From the NCBI GenBank assembly GCA_020465985.1, contig JAANYP010004803.1:124001-188000 (forward strand): a stretch of DNA of 64,000 nucleotides. Reading direction: 5' to 3'. Shown piece by piece: positions 26,006 through 37,980 of this stretch. Below the pieces are notes generated by a model. The model saw nothing but the letters and a program-made list of their open reading frames with translations, searched no databases and was not told where the DNA came from. How positions within the stretch are numbered: position 1 is the first letter of the stretch; every line of letters starts with the position of its first letter. Made by a program: the position numbers and the translations under genes. The stretch comes from Centrapalus pauciflorus (taxonomy: Eukaryota > Streptophyta > Magnoliopsida > Asterales > Asteraceae).

Positions 26006-26033
26006 TATATAGATAGATATAGATAGATAGATA
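26003..26033. repeat. Short AGAT/TA microsatellite
   Basis: TATATATAGATAGATATAG and further AGAT units; it forms the 5' tip of the nested Helitron. Confidence 0.8.
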
Positions 26034-26869
26034 ATTGTTTATTACATAAATATTAAACAAATTATTGTTTTGATATTAAATATAATTTTATATTTAGTGA
26101 TAAATCGACCATCCAAATTCTTGCTTTAAATGTCAAATTGAAACCATCCACATTTTATGCTTTAATAATTAAAGCTCATGTTGTAATTAGACATATCATA
26201 AAAATTGTTTTAATGCATAAAGAAGATGAAATTAGTTAGATTAAACTAAATACTAAAATTGTAACTTAAACAATAACGTAGATATTATGAATTGAAATGG
26301 GTATCACAAAAATTATTAAATGGACAAGAGACTAAGAATTGAAATGGGTATCACATTTTTAATTCCCATTTTAGTAATTAATTAAAAGTTTTAGTAATAT
26401 TATTATTTACATAATAAATTTTGAATTAATAATTTGAACATCTCAATAACATTTTCTAAGAAATCAAAATTATACATTTGTAATAATTAGGTAATTAAAT
26501 TTTATATTGTTTGGGTCACCATATAAAAGTTTATTTATATTAGATATATAAATAAAGAATAGAAACTCCATATAATATATAAAAAAATTGTACTTAAATA
26601 ATATAATTACACATTATTTTTCAAAAAAAATCTACAACATTACTACTAAAACATTGTAACTCTCATTACATGTGATCATTATTATGCAAAGAATTAAAAA
26701 AAATTGTAACTCTCATCACAATAAATACAATAATAAACATTAATTAAAAACCGTTACACATCTAAACATTGATGTATATATCTACAAATGACCATCCATT
26801 TCCCAAAGTGAGTTAGAAACTATAAATAGGTTCCTATGCCAAGCTTTTTTTGTTACATTTCTAGCTTTC

Positions 26870-27352
26870 TCTCATAAAAATTCATCTTCATTTGTTTGGC
26901 TATTTAATATTTATATTTTTTGGGTTCTTTTAGATTATATATGATATCAAGAATGTGTTCATTATTTAGTTTGTAGTTTTCTTTTAATATATGTGTTAAA
27001 GATTAACGATCTTCATAGTTATGTTTCTATTTCAGTATTATGATTTTCAACAAGCACCAAGGAATACTAAAAAGGGTGATAGTGTCATCTCATGTTCTTA
27101 ATACCGAATGTTTCTCTCATAAATACATCTTCATTTGTTTGGCTATTTAATATTTATATTTTTTGGTTCTTTTAGATTATATATGATATCAATAATGTGT
27201 TCATTATTTAGTTTGTAGTTTTCTTTTCATATATGTGTTAAAGTTTAACGATCTTCATGGTTATGTTTCTATTTCAGTATGATGATTTTCAATAAGGACC
27301 AAGGAATACTAAAAAGGGTGATAGTGGCGTCTCATTTTCTTAAGACCGAGCG
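26870..27352. repeat. Tandem duplication of about 246 bp
   Basis: The segment from CTCTCATAAA through TTCATTTGTTTGGCTATTTA to AAAAAGGGTGATAGTG occurs twice side by side (about 26870-27110 and 27116-27352). Each has a TTTCTATTTCAG that looks like an intron acceptor, followed by a short coding-like run, so it may derive from a captured gene. That gene cannot be named. Confidence 0.75.
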
Positions 27353-27944
27353 TTTTTACAAATGGTAATGTAAAAAAAATGAAGTTTCATAAAAATTTGA
27401 TAGTAATGAGATGATTTATATTTACTTCTACTCTTCATATGTGATCATCAATGATTATCTCATCATTTTACACATGATTTATCAATTCTTTTATATGATA
27501 TTATTCTAATTGATTTTGGTTATCTCTATAACGAAATTCAAGTTTTGTCATTTAGACGCCTAAATTTAATACTTACTCGAGAAAGGAGAGTTAAGATGAT
27601 TTCATTTGACTACTCATTTATATATTTGAAATCATTTCAGTCTTAATAATATTGGGTGTTGTTGATGTAGCATTATTTGATGAAATGATATGAATTCATG
27701 CAACATCCTGAAATTTGTCATGTATTTGTTAGAAAATCACATATGATTCATTTGTTGATGTTATTAGTGGTGATGGCAAAAAATTGTACTTAAAATACAA
27801 TGTTATATATTTTTATTCGTTAAACTAATTTCTAAAAAAAGTACTATTTAATTAATATTACTACATAGTTCTTAAAATGTGCTATTTTCTGTGATTTAAA
27901 TCATTATCTAACTAAAACATGATTACAAGTAAAATGATGACATT

Positions 27945-28742
27945 AACTTAAGTTTCATTCTATATGAATTGCAATGTTATTTAAAAAAATTAATATTTAA
28001 TACTGCTATTTATAATATGGACTAAAAATAATAAAAAAGGAATAGCAAGTTAATTATTTAATAATTTTGAAGTTGGCGATGTTGATAGAGTATATGTATT
28101 TTAAACCATTGAATTAAGAAATTATTATTTTCATTTTTTTTATTATTTTAACGATTTAGTAAATTAAGATTTATCTTTTTGGTTTTACTCTTCATTTTAT
28201 CATGTTAAGAAATCTTATTTTTCACTGCTTTATACATAGATATTATGTCTCGCTACTGTGTACCTGTAAACAACAGTTTTATTATAACTATATTTAGCTT
28301 CTTTACTTAATTTTGTATACAAACTAGATCTTGATGAATAACTTAAGTTTCATTCTATATGAATTGCAATATTATTTAGAAAAATTAATGTTTAATACTA
28401 CTATTTATAATATGGACTAACAATAATAAAAAAGGAACAACAAGTTAATTATTTATTAAGTTTGAAGTTGGCGATGTTGATAGAGTATACATATTTTAAA
28501 TCATTAATTAAGAAATTAATATTTTTTATTTTTTTTTTTATTATTTTAACGAGTTGGTAAATTAAGATTTATTTTTTTGGTTTTACTTTCATTTTATCAT
28601 GTTAAGAAATCTTATTTTTCACTGCTTTATACATGCATATTATGTCTCGCTACTGTGTACGTGTAAACAACAATTTTATTTTAAAAAATATTTAACTTCC
28701 TTACCTAATTTTTGTATACAAACTAGATCTTGATGAATAACT
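27945..28742. repeat. Tandem duplication of about 395 bp
   Basis: Both units open with AACTTAAGTTTCATTCTATA (27945, 28340) and close with ACTAGATCTTGATGAATAA. They share GAAGTTGGCGATGTTGATAG in the middle. Divergence is higher than in the 330-bp repeat. Confidence 0.85.
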
Positions 28743-29931
28743 ATTAATATATAATCACTTAAATTGATTCATCTATAAAGCAACATCATTAATTTATATT
28801 CTTTTTTTAAAAGATTAATTTATATGCTTTTGAATACGTTCTCTAAAATTTTTAAGAAAATCACGTTACTCCATATGTTAATATTTAACTTTTTTACTTA
28901 AATTTGTATACAAAGTTGTCAACTTACAAAATTGCAGTTAACTAATATAAGTTTTTCTTAATTTTTAATTTCCTATTCTATACAACATGTATATATATTT
29001 AATTGATTGAATTAGTATTCTTTTTTAAATAAAATGGTATTGTTTCAAAATAACTTAAACATTGTTAAATTTTGGTTCTAATAAACAATTCAATTCAATA
29101 TAAAGTTTTAAGATCTTCAATTCACTTTGATGGTTAGAGTGACCCTACTACAAGATTTCTTGAACTTTATTGTAATTCTTCTAAGATCAGATTCAAAATA
29201 AATGTTATTATTATTTGTATTTTTACATTTTATTACCGGCCAAATTACCAAAAAATGTAACATAAAATACAAAAATTGACAATAAAGGTAATGTGAAATT
29301 TTTTAGACTAATAAAGATAACATAAATTTCAAATTTAACTAAAAGGGTATTGATGACCAAGTAAGAATGTAAATATTTAATTTTATGCTCCATGTTTTGG
29401 TAAAACAATAATATTTGGTTATCTTTGTTGGGCTAAAATTCGAATTTCATGTTCTTTATCGCCCAAAATAGAATTTATCTTTCTCAATCAAAATTTTTTA
29501 GAATACCTTTATTGTCAAAAATTGTGTTTTAGATTACCATACTTGGTAATTTTTCCTTTATTGTATAGTATCAGACACACATTGTAATATTTAAAAAGAA
29601 TATCTAAATTCAATAAAGCAAAATAATAAATCAGTGCATCGCACGGGTCTACATGACTAGTTTTCTATATGTTTGAGACTCTTTATTTTCCAATGATTCA
29701 TTCAATAATAAATGTCAATTGAAGGCTTAATGAATTAAAAAATAAATTTAATTTAATGGTCATGTAAGTTATTTTTTTTAATTAACTATGACATTAATTT
29801 TGATGGTGAGAAGGTTTAAATGTTACAAAGACTCTATTTTTATATATTAATAATATTTTTTTTAAAAAGTAGTTAATACTCTTATTTATTACATAGGACT
29901 CAACTTTTATATATATATAGATTAGTCACCT

Positions 29932-30733
29932 CTTAAAAACTTAAAAATCTTAGAGAATTATACGATTGATAATTTAAAAGGTTTCGAGTTTTCATAGATA
30001 TTTAAATTTTTTTTAAAAATATTAGATTTTAATTAAAAATTCAATAATAAGTATACATATATAATTAATATAGTTTTAATATCATTATAGATACAAAATA
30101 TCAAATTAATCTAAATTATACTTTTTGTAATACATTTTTTACATTTATATTCTATAACTATACTTACTTCAATAAGTGTTCGTTACATTTAATTAGTAAA
30201 AAATAAAAAGTATACAGATATATTTAATATAGTTTTCATATCATTGTATATACAAAATATCAAATTTATTACATAAGAAACCCAAAAGTCATATTAAATA
30301 CAAAAGTTTATTATTCCTATTAATTATCAAATAAAACTTATTACACCCATTGTTATATAAAGTCTTATAATTTTTTTAATCAAAAAACATAATTAAAAAT
30401 TAATATACAATTTTACATAAAATTAATAAATATAGTTTAAATTGGTTACTATAAGTTTTAAATTATTTTAGTTGTATATGTGTGTGTGGGTGTAATATTT
30501 TATGATTAACTTAATTTTATTCATCGTAACTTCTCATCTATAAGATATATTTGTTCTTAAATATAGTTTAACAAAAATAAAAGTTTAATATAAACATAAA
30601 AACTACCAGTCAATTAATAGACACCTAGGACAATTTATTGTTGTAAAAGAAAATAAACCACCAATTTTGCTAGGGTTAAGTTTGTATCATCACAAGATGG
30701 ATTAGACTTGATTGAACCAAAATCAATAAATAA
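29932..30733. other. Gene-free AT-rich stretch between the Helitron cluster and the tandem array
   Basis: Nothing recognisable beyond AT-rich sequence. Confidence 0.6.
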
Positions 30734-33700
30734 TTTAAATGGGATACAACACACTCTATTTATTTTAGAATAAGTATGTGTTTATAATTTGACAACTCTC
30801 TATCATCTTTTAGATATTCAAGTTTGTAATGTTGTGATGAGACTGACGACTTCATCCACAATTGCTCCACGAAGTATCCCTATTTTTTGTGGTTTGGTGA
30901 TTATAATTCTCATTGTGGTCATCCTGAAATGCATAAATTTAACAAAAAAATTTATGACAAACAAAATAATTATAATTATAAACATCACCCAGATAATGTT
31001 GGACGTAATGTCATATGCATTTCTTATTAGTTTTCTTTTGAAGCATAGTCATATAAAAACAATGACCACACCAAGATTTCAAGAATCGGAAGAAACATAC
31101 CAAGAGTGACGATGCAATTGACAACTCTTGAAAAATCTCTGCCATGGAATAAAATCCAAATTCAGAAACTACTATTGTTGGAGAGTTTAGTATGCACATT
31201 ATAAAATGAAATAATTTGATTTAAAACATGTAACAGTTAGTTATGATTACATGATCTTGCAACTTTATATTAATAATACAAAATTAATTATTTTATCTTC
31301 TTACCATAAACAACGAAATCCATACCCATTTTGTCTCACATGATTATCTTCGACATCCCATTTGCAATATATTATCACTTTGATGGATCATTTCCTCATT
31401 TGATCAACCGTTTGCAATTCTTGTTTTTGCATGGTTTTAGTTTTTCTTTTCTTTTCATTTTGATATTCATATAAAAAGTGCTTTTAAGATGACTAAAGCC
31501 TATGTAGCTTTGTTATTTATAGATAAAGACTGGTTTGATACACATTTAATATAAATTAAGACACTTAAATCATAATAAATAGTAACGAGGTAAGTGGAAG
31601 TGAAAGTGAAAGGTTCACACTATTATAATCGTAACATATTCAAAATTAAAACAATAATTAATTTAACAATAAAGCAATTATATTTAGTTTAACAAAAAAT
31701 ACATTAAGTAAAGAATTAGTTCCATCAAACAATTATGACATATTATTGACATCTGATTTTTTACTGTAAGATTCCATCATCTTTTATTATTTAATAAAAA
31801 TTTATTAGAATATAGTAAAATAACATTTAGTACCATTAAAATATGACGTGAATTTATATATTTATGACATCGAAGGAATTTTAGGTATTATTAAAATAAA
31901 TAAAAAATGATATATATAAAGGTTAGTAGACATGTAAGATTTTTTCACTATTAACATGAAAGCAATATAGTAACGTTGGGAGAAGTGAAATACGTTTTTA
32001 TTACTATTAACATTAAATCATTTAATATTAGATAAATATTTAGTTTAATGTAAAAAATATATTAAATCATATTTGGTTCCTTTATCTTTACGGTAAGTTT
32101 AAATGGAATACAACACACTCTATTTATTTTAGAATAAGTATGTGTTTATAATTTGGCAACTCTCTATCTTCTTTTAGATATTCAACTTTGTAATGTTGTG
32201 ATGAGACTGACGACTTCATTCACAATTGCTCCACGAAAAATCCCTATATTTTGTGGTTTGCCCTTGATTGCACTTGTGATTATAATTCTCATTGTGGTCT
32301 TCCTGAAATGCATAAATTTAACAAAAAAAATTTATGACAAACAAAATAATTATAATTATAAACATCACCCAGATAATGTTGGACGTAATGTCTTATGCAT
32401 TTCTTATTAGTTTTCTTTTGAAGCATAGTCATATAAAAACAATGACCACACCAAGATTTCAAGAATCGGAAGAAACATACCAAGAGTGACGATGCAATTG
32501 ACAACTCTTGAAAAATCTCTGCCATGGAATAAAATCCAAATTCAGAAACTACTATTGTTGGAGAGTTTAGTATGCACATTATAAAATGAAATAATTTGAT
32601 TTAAAACATGTAACAGTTAGTTATGATTACATGATCTTGCAACTTTATATTAATAATACAAAATTAATTATTTTATCTTCTTACCATAAACAACGAAATC
32701 CATACCCATTTTGTCTCACATGATTATCTTCGACATCCCATTTGCAATATATTATCACTTTGATGGATCATTTCCTCATTTGATCAACCGTTTGCAATTC
32801 TTGTTTTTGCATGGTTTTAGTTTTTCTTTTCTTTTCATTTTGATATTCATATAAAAAGTGCTTTTAAGATGACTAAAGCCTATGTAGCTTTGTTATTTAT
32901 AGATAAAGACTGGTTTGATACACATTTAATATAAATTAAGACACTTAAATCATAATAAATAGTAACGAGGTAAGTGGAAGTGAAAGTGAAAGGTTCACAC
33001 TATTATAATCGTAACATATTCAAAATTAAAACAATAATTAATTTAACAATAAAGCAATTATATTTAGTTTAACAAAAAATACATTAAGTAAAGAATTAGT
33101 TCCATCAAACAATTATGACATATTATTGACATCTGATTTTTTACTGTAAGATTCCATCATCTTTTATTATTTAATAAAAATTTATTAGAATATAGTAAAA
33201 TAACATTTAGTACCATTAAAATATGACGTGAATTTATATATTTATGACATCGAAGGAATTTTAGGTATTATTAAAATAAATAAAAAATGATATATATAAA
33301 GGTTAGTAGACATGTAAGATTTTTTCACTATTAACATGAAAGCAATATAGTAACGTTGGGAGAAGTGAAATACGTTTTTATTACTATTAACATTAAATCA
33401 TTTAATATTAGATAAATATTTAGTTTAATGTAAAAAATATATTAAATCATATTTGGTTCCTTTATCTTTACGGTAAGTTTAAATGGAATACAACACACTC
33501 TATTTATTTTAGAATAAGTATGTGTTTATAATTTGGCAACTCTCTATCTTCTTTTAGATATTCAACTTTGTAATGTTGTGATGAGACTGACGACTTCATT
33601 CACAATTGCTCCACGAAAAATCCCTATATTTTGTGGTTTGCCCTTGATTGCACTTGTGATTATAATTCTCATTGTGGTCTTCCTGAAATGCATAAATTTA

Positions 33701-36222
33701 ACAAAAAAAATTTATGACAAACAAAATAATTATAATTATAAACATCACCCAGATAATGTTGGACGTAATGTCTTATGCATTTCTTATTAGTTTTCTTTTG
33801 AAGCATAGTCATATAAAAACAATGACCACACCAAGATTTCAAGAATCGGAAGAAACATACCAAGAGTGACGATGCAATTGACAACTCTTGAAAAATCTCT
33901 GCCATGGAATAAAATCCAAATTCAGAAACTACTATTGTTGGAAAGTTTAGTATGCACATTATAAAATGAAATAATTTGATTTAAAACATGTAACAGTTAG
34001 TTATGATTACATGATCTTGCAATTTTATATTAATAATACAAAAATAATTATTTTATCTTTTTACCATAAACAACGAAATTCATACTCATTTGTCTCACAT
34101 GATTATCTTCGACATCCCATTTGCGATATATTATCACTTTGATGGATCATTTCCTCATTTGATCAACCGTTTGCAATTCTTGTTTTTGCATGGTTTTAGT
34201 TTTTCTTTTCTTTTCATTTTGATATTCATATAAAAAGTGCTTTTAAGATGACTAAAGCCTATGAAGCTTTGTTATTTATAGATAAAGACTGGTTTAATAC
34301 ACATTTAATATAAATTAAGACACTTAAATCATAATAAATAGTAACGAGGTAAGTGGAAGTGAAAGTGAAAGGTTCACACTATTATAATCGTAACATATTC
34401 AAAATTAAAACAATAATTAATTTAACATTAAAGCAATTATATTTAGTTTAACAAAAAATACATTAAGTAAAGAATTATTTCCATCAAACAATTATGACAT
34501 ATTATTGACATCTGATTTTTTACTGTAAGATTCCATCATCTTTTATTATTTAATAAAAATTTATTAGAATATAGTAAAATAACATTTAGTACCATTAAAA
34601 TATGACGTGAATTTATATATTTATGACATCAAAGGAATTTTAGGTATTATTAAAATAAATAAAAAATGATATATATAAAGGTTAGTAGACATGTAAGATT
34701 TTTTCACTATTAACATGAAAGCAATATAATAACGTTGGGAGAAGTGAAATACGTTTTTATTACTATTAACATTAAATCATTTAATATTAGATAAATATTT
34801 AGTTTAATGTAAAAAATATATTAAATCATATTTGGTTCCTTTATCTTTACGGTAAGTTTAAATGGAATACAACACACTCTATTTATTTTAGAATAAGTAT
34901 GTGTTTATAATTTGGCAACTCTCTATCTTCTTTTAGATATTCAACTTTGTAATGTTGTGATGAGACTGACGACTTCATTCACAATTGCTCCACGAAGTAT
35001 CCCTATATTTTGTGGTTTGCCCTTGATTGCACTTGTGATTATAATTCTCATTGTGGTCTTCCTGAAATGCATAAATTTAACAAAAAAATTTATGACAAAC
35101 AAAATAATTATAATTATAAACATCACCCAGATAATGTTGGACGTAATGTCATATGCATTTCTTATTAGTTTTCTTTTGAAGCATAGTCATATAAAAACAA
35201 TGACCACACCAAGATTTCAAGAATCGGAAGAAACATACCAAGAGTGACGATGCAATTGACAACTCTTGAAAAATCTCTGCCATGGAATAAAATCCAAATT
35301 CAGAAACTACTATTGTTGGAGAGTTTAGTATGCACATTATAAAATGAAATAATTTGATTTAAAACATGTAACAGTTAGTTATGATTACATGATCTTGCAA
35401 TTTTATATTAATAATACAAAAATAATTATTTTATCTTCTTACCATAAACAACGAAATTCATACCCATTTGTCTCACATGATTATCTTCGACATCCCATTT
35501 GCGATATATTATCACTTTGATAGATCATTTTCTCATTTGATCAACCGTTTGCAATTCTTGTTTTTGCATTGTTTTAGTTTTTCTTTTCTTTTCATTTTGA
35601 TATTCATATAAAAAGTGCTTTTAAGATTACTAAAGCCTATGTAACTTTGTTATTTATATATAAAGACTGGTTTAATACACATTTAATATAAATTAAGACA
35701 CTTAAATCATAATAAATAGTAATGAGGTAAGTGGAAGTGAAAGTGAAAGTGAAAGTGAAAGGTTCACACTATTATAATCGTAACATATTCAAAATTAAAA
35801 CAATAACTAATTTTACATTAAAGCAATTATATTTAGTTTAACAAAAAATACATTAAGTAAAGAATTAGTTCCATCAAACAATTATGACATATTATTGACA
35901 TATGATTTTTTACTGTAAGATTCCATCATCTTTTATTATTTAATTAAAATTTATTAGAATATAGTAAAATAATATTTAGTACCATTAAAATATGACGTGA
36001 ATTTATATATTTATGACATCAACGGAATTTTAGGTATTATTAAAATAAATAATTAATGATATATATAAGGTTAGTAGACATGTAAGATTAACATGAAAGC
36101 AATATAATAACGTTGGGAGAAGTGAAATACGTTTTTATTACTATTAACATTAAATCATTTAATATTAGATAAATATTTAGTTTAATGTAAAAAATATATT
36201 AAATCATATTTGGTTCCTTTTT
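30734..36222. repeat. Four-copy tandem array, unit about 1.38 kb
   Basis: Units start with TTTAAATGG(G/A)ATACAACACA at 30734, 32098, 33478 and 34857; the unit lengths are 1364, 1380, 1379 and about 1366. Units 2 and 3 are nearly identical. Unit 1 lacks about 16 bases present in the others (near 30895) but is otherwise almost identical to unit 2 downstream. Unit 4 is the most diverged and has an expanded GTGAAA run (35737-35760). Each unit has short mirrored open frames on both strands, none with a known domain. Variants are shared between neighbours in a mosaic way, which suggests unequal crossing-over or conversion. Confidence 0.95.
34941..35340 (-). pseudogene. Possible exon remnants within each 1.38-kb unit (shown in unit 4)
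   Basis: On the minus strand of every unit a coding-like piece (FGFYSMAEIFQELSIASSLL) ends at a good donor (TTG/GTATGT), and about 200 bases further on an acceptor (TTTATGCATTTCAG) opens a run ending NIGILRGAIVNEVVSL plus a stop. The codon phases of the two pieces do not fit a simple join. I do not recognise the protein. It may be a captured gene piece or chance. Confidence 0.25.
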
Positions 36223-36258
36223 CTTTTATTTTCCAATTAAGTTTAATCAATAATATAA

Positions 36259-37918
36259 GAGTAAATTACAAAAATGGTCCCTGTGCTTTAGTCAAAATTA
36301 TGGATTTGATCCATGGTCTTTAAAAATTGCATAAATGATCCCTAAAAACAGTATTTGCTTGCAAAAACAGTCCCTCTATCTCTTAACTTTTTTTAAATGA
36401 CGGTTTTGCCCTTTTCTTAATAACAATTTTGGTCCCTCATTTATGTAACTTATTTTCAGTTTTAGTCCTTATCATAATTTTTTACTTTTTTACTTTTTGC
36501 TTAAATATTAAATGTTAATTTTAAAAGTTAATATTATTTTTATTTATAGATTTTTATTTTTAAAATTTTTATTTATTTTATTATTAATATTATCCTTATT
36601 TCTATATTTAACTTTATTTGCTTTACGTCTATTTTATATATCCAATTTATTTATTAAAATTTTACTTATCTTACGTTTTATTTGTAAAAATATATATGCG
36701 TTTTTATCTTTTATACGGTTGCATCTAACTATTTATCATGTTAATGTTATTTTACTTAATTATAATTTTTATAAAAAATATAAACTTAGGGACATTCTAA
36801 TATAACTATTTTGTTATATATTGTGACGCTCATGCTATCGTTTTATTTTAATTATTTTGGGGTTTTATTCACTTTGATTTAAATATTTTTTAATTGTAAC
36901 ACATTTTACTGCTTTATTCCTTTTATTATGATTATTTTGTTACATTAATATATTTTGCTTTTTATTATGATTATTTTATTACATATATATGTTTTGATTT
37001 AATTACAAAATATACAAACGAAAATGTATCTAACAAAGTATACAATTCAAAACCTATACATTCCGTTAAATCAAAACATATAAATGTTTTGTTAAGTTTA
37101 TATGGTTTATATATTTTAATTAAAAATTACATTTAATTCAAAATGTACTAACGTTATATAAAATTTAAGATAAAAATGAATAACACGTCAAGTTTATATT
37201 TTTTTTTTGAAAATAATAGTTAAGTCGAAACGTGTTAATGTAACAAAATATTTAAATAAAAAAGAATAAGATGTCAGGTTTTTATATTTTTATTAGAAAT
37301 TATAATTAAATCAAAATGTAATAAGTCACGAATACATAAACAAACGAATAAAACGCTAAATTTAAATTGAAACGTATTAATATAACTCAATATTGAAATA
37401 AAAATAAACAAATACTAAATTTGAATCCAAACATATTAAAAAAAGATATTTAAATCAAAACTAATAAAACCCTTAGTTTATATAATTTCTTCAAAAGTAT
37501 AACTAAATCAAAGTATATTAATGTAAAATAAATAATTAGATAAAAGTATATAAAAGATAAAAATGTATAACTATTTTAACAAATGAAACATAAAATAAAT
37601 AATTGTTTAATATTTAAATTACATATAAAAAACGTAAAATAAATAAATTAAATATTTTAATGGGATAATCTTAAATAAATAAGAATAAATATATTATAAA
37701 ATTAAAAATGTATAAATAATAATAATTAGTTTTTTAAATTAATATTTAAAATTTAAACAAAACTAAAATTTATGAAACAGACTAAAACTGAAAATAAATT
37801 CCATAGTTGAGGTACCAAAATTGTTATTGAGAAAAGGGCAAAACCGTCATAAAAAAAAGTTAAGATAAAGAGGGACCATTTTTGCAAGCAAATAGTGTTT
37901 TGAGGGACCATTTATGCA

Positions 37919-37921
<3 letters not shown>
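36259..37921. mobile_element. Second foldback MULE-like element, right tip lost
   Basis: The left end GAGTAAATTACAAAAATGG is identical to that of the element at 12894. The right arm (about 37780-37921, with GGGACCATTTATGCAATTT) is its inverted partner, but the outermost 40 or so bases are replaced by a TA repeat. The interior is again AT-rich and partly self-complementary but more diverged. No 9-base duplication can be seen because the right end is gone. Confidence 0.8.

Positions 37922-37977
<56 letters not shown>
37922..37977. repeat. (TA)n microsatellite
   Basis: About 50 bases of TA at the broken right end of the foldback element. Confidence 0.95.

Positions 37978-37980
<3 letters not shown>

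Larger units (their letters stand above)
23932..26031 (-). mobile_element. Nested Helitron, minus strand, about 2.1 kb
   Basis: CTAG at 23932-23935 is followed inward by a near-perfect hairpin (ACCCATGTATTACATGGGT). The 5' end on the minus strand is TCTATCTATCTATATC at 26031, next to A. The flanks on both sides belong to one duplicated block, which supports the borders. Its hairpin differs from the other Helitrons, so it is another family. Its 5' portion holds a 330-bp tandem duplication with GTGCCACATGGCAC. Confidence 0.7.
23708..26170. repeat. 180-bp duplication at the Helitron 5' end, split by a nested element
   Basis: The block TCCTCCATGTAATAAATGTG ... CCATCCACATTTTATGCTT (23708-23887) starts again at 23888, is cut at 23931 by the nested Helitron, and resumes at 26032 to about 26165. 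The duplication is thus older than the nested insertion. Confidence 0.7.
23686..29660 (+). mobile_element. Helitron (non-autonomous), plus strand, 5975 bp, exact ends
   Basis: It starts with TC at 23686 (TCTATATATCTATAAAAG) and ends with CTAG at 29657-29660 after the GTGCATCGCACGGGT hairpin; it lies between host A and T with no target duplication, as Helitrons do. The uninterrupted paralogous copy at 22247/22248 confirms both borders to the base. It has no intact gene. Inside are another Helitron (23932-26031), a MITE cluster and several tandem duplications. The helicase needed for movement must come from another element. Confidence 0.9.
17513..29931 (-). mobile_element. Outer Helitron, minus strand, interrupted by a plus-strand Helitron
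   Basis: The 3' end is CTAG at 17513-17516 with a well-paired hairpin (GCCCGTGCGATGCACCGGGC). The proposed 5' end is at 29931: minus-strand TCTATATATATATAAAAG next to a host A. The interior sequence left of 23686 continues right of 29660, which shows they were once joined. Without the nested element the length is about 6.4 kb. It is non-coding and contains a three-copy rearranged duplication. The pairing of these two ends is an inference. Confidence 0.55.

Noticed and set aside
30789..35337. Open frames of 60-110 codons repeated on both strands in the tandem array
   Set aside because: They vary in length between units by small indels, exist on both strands and match no domain. They are reported only as part of the repeat.
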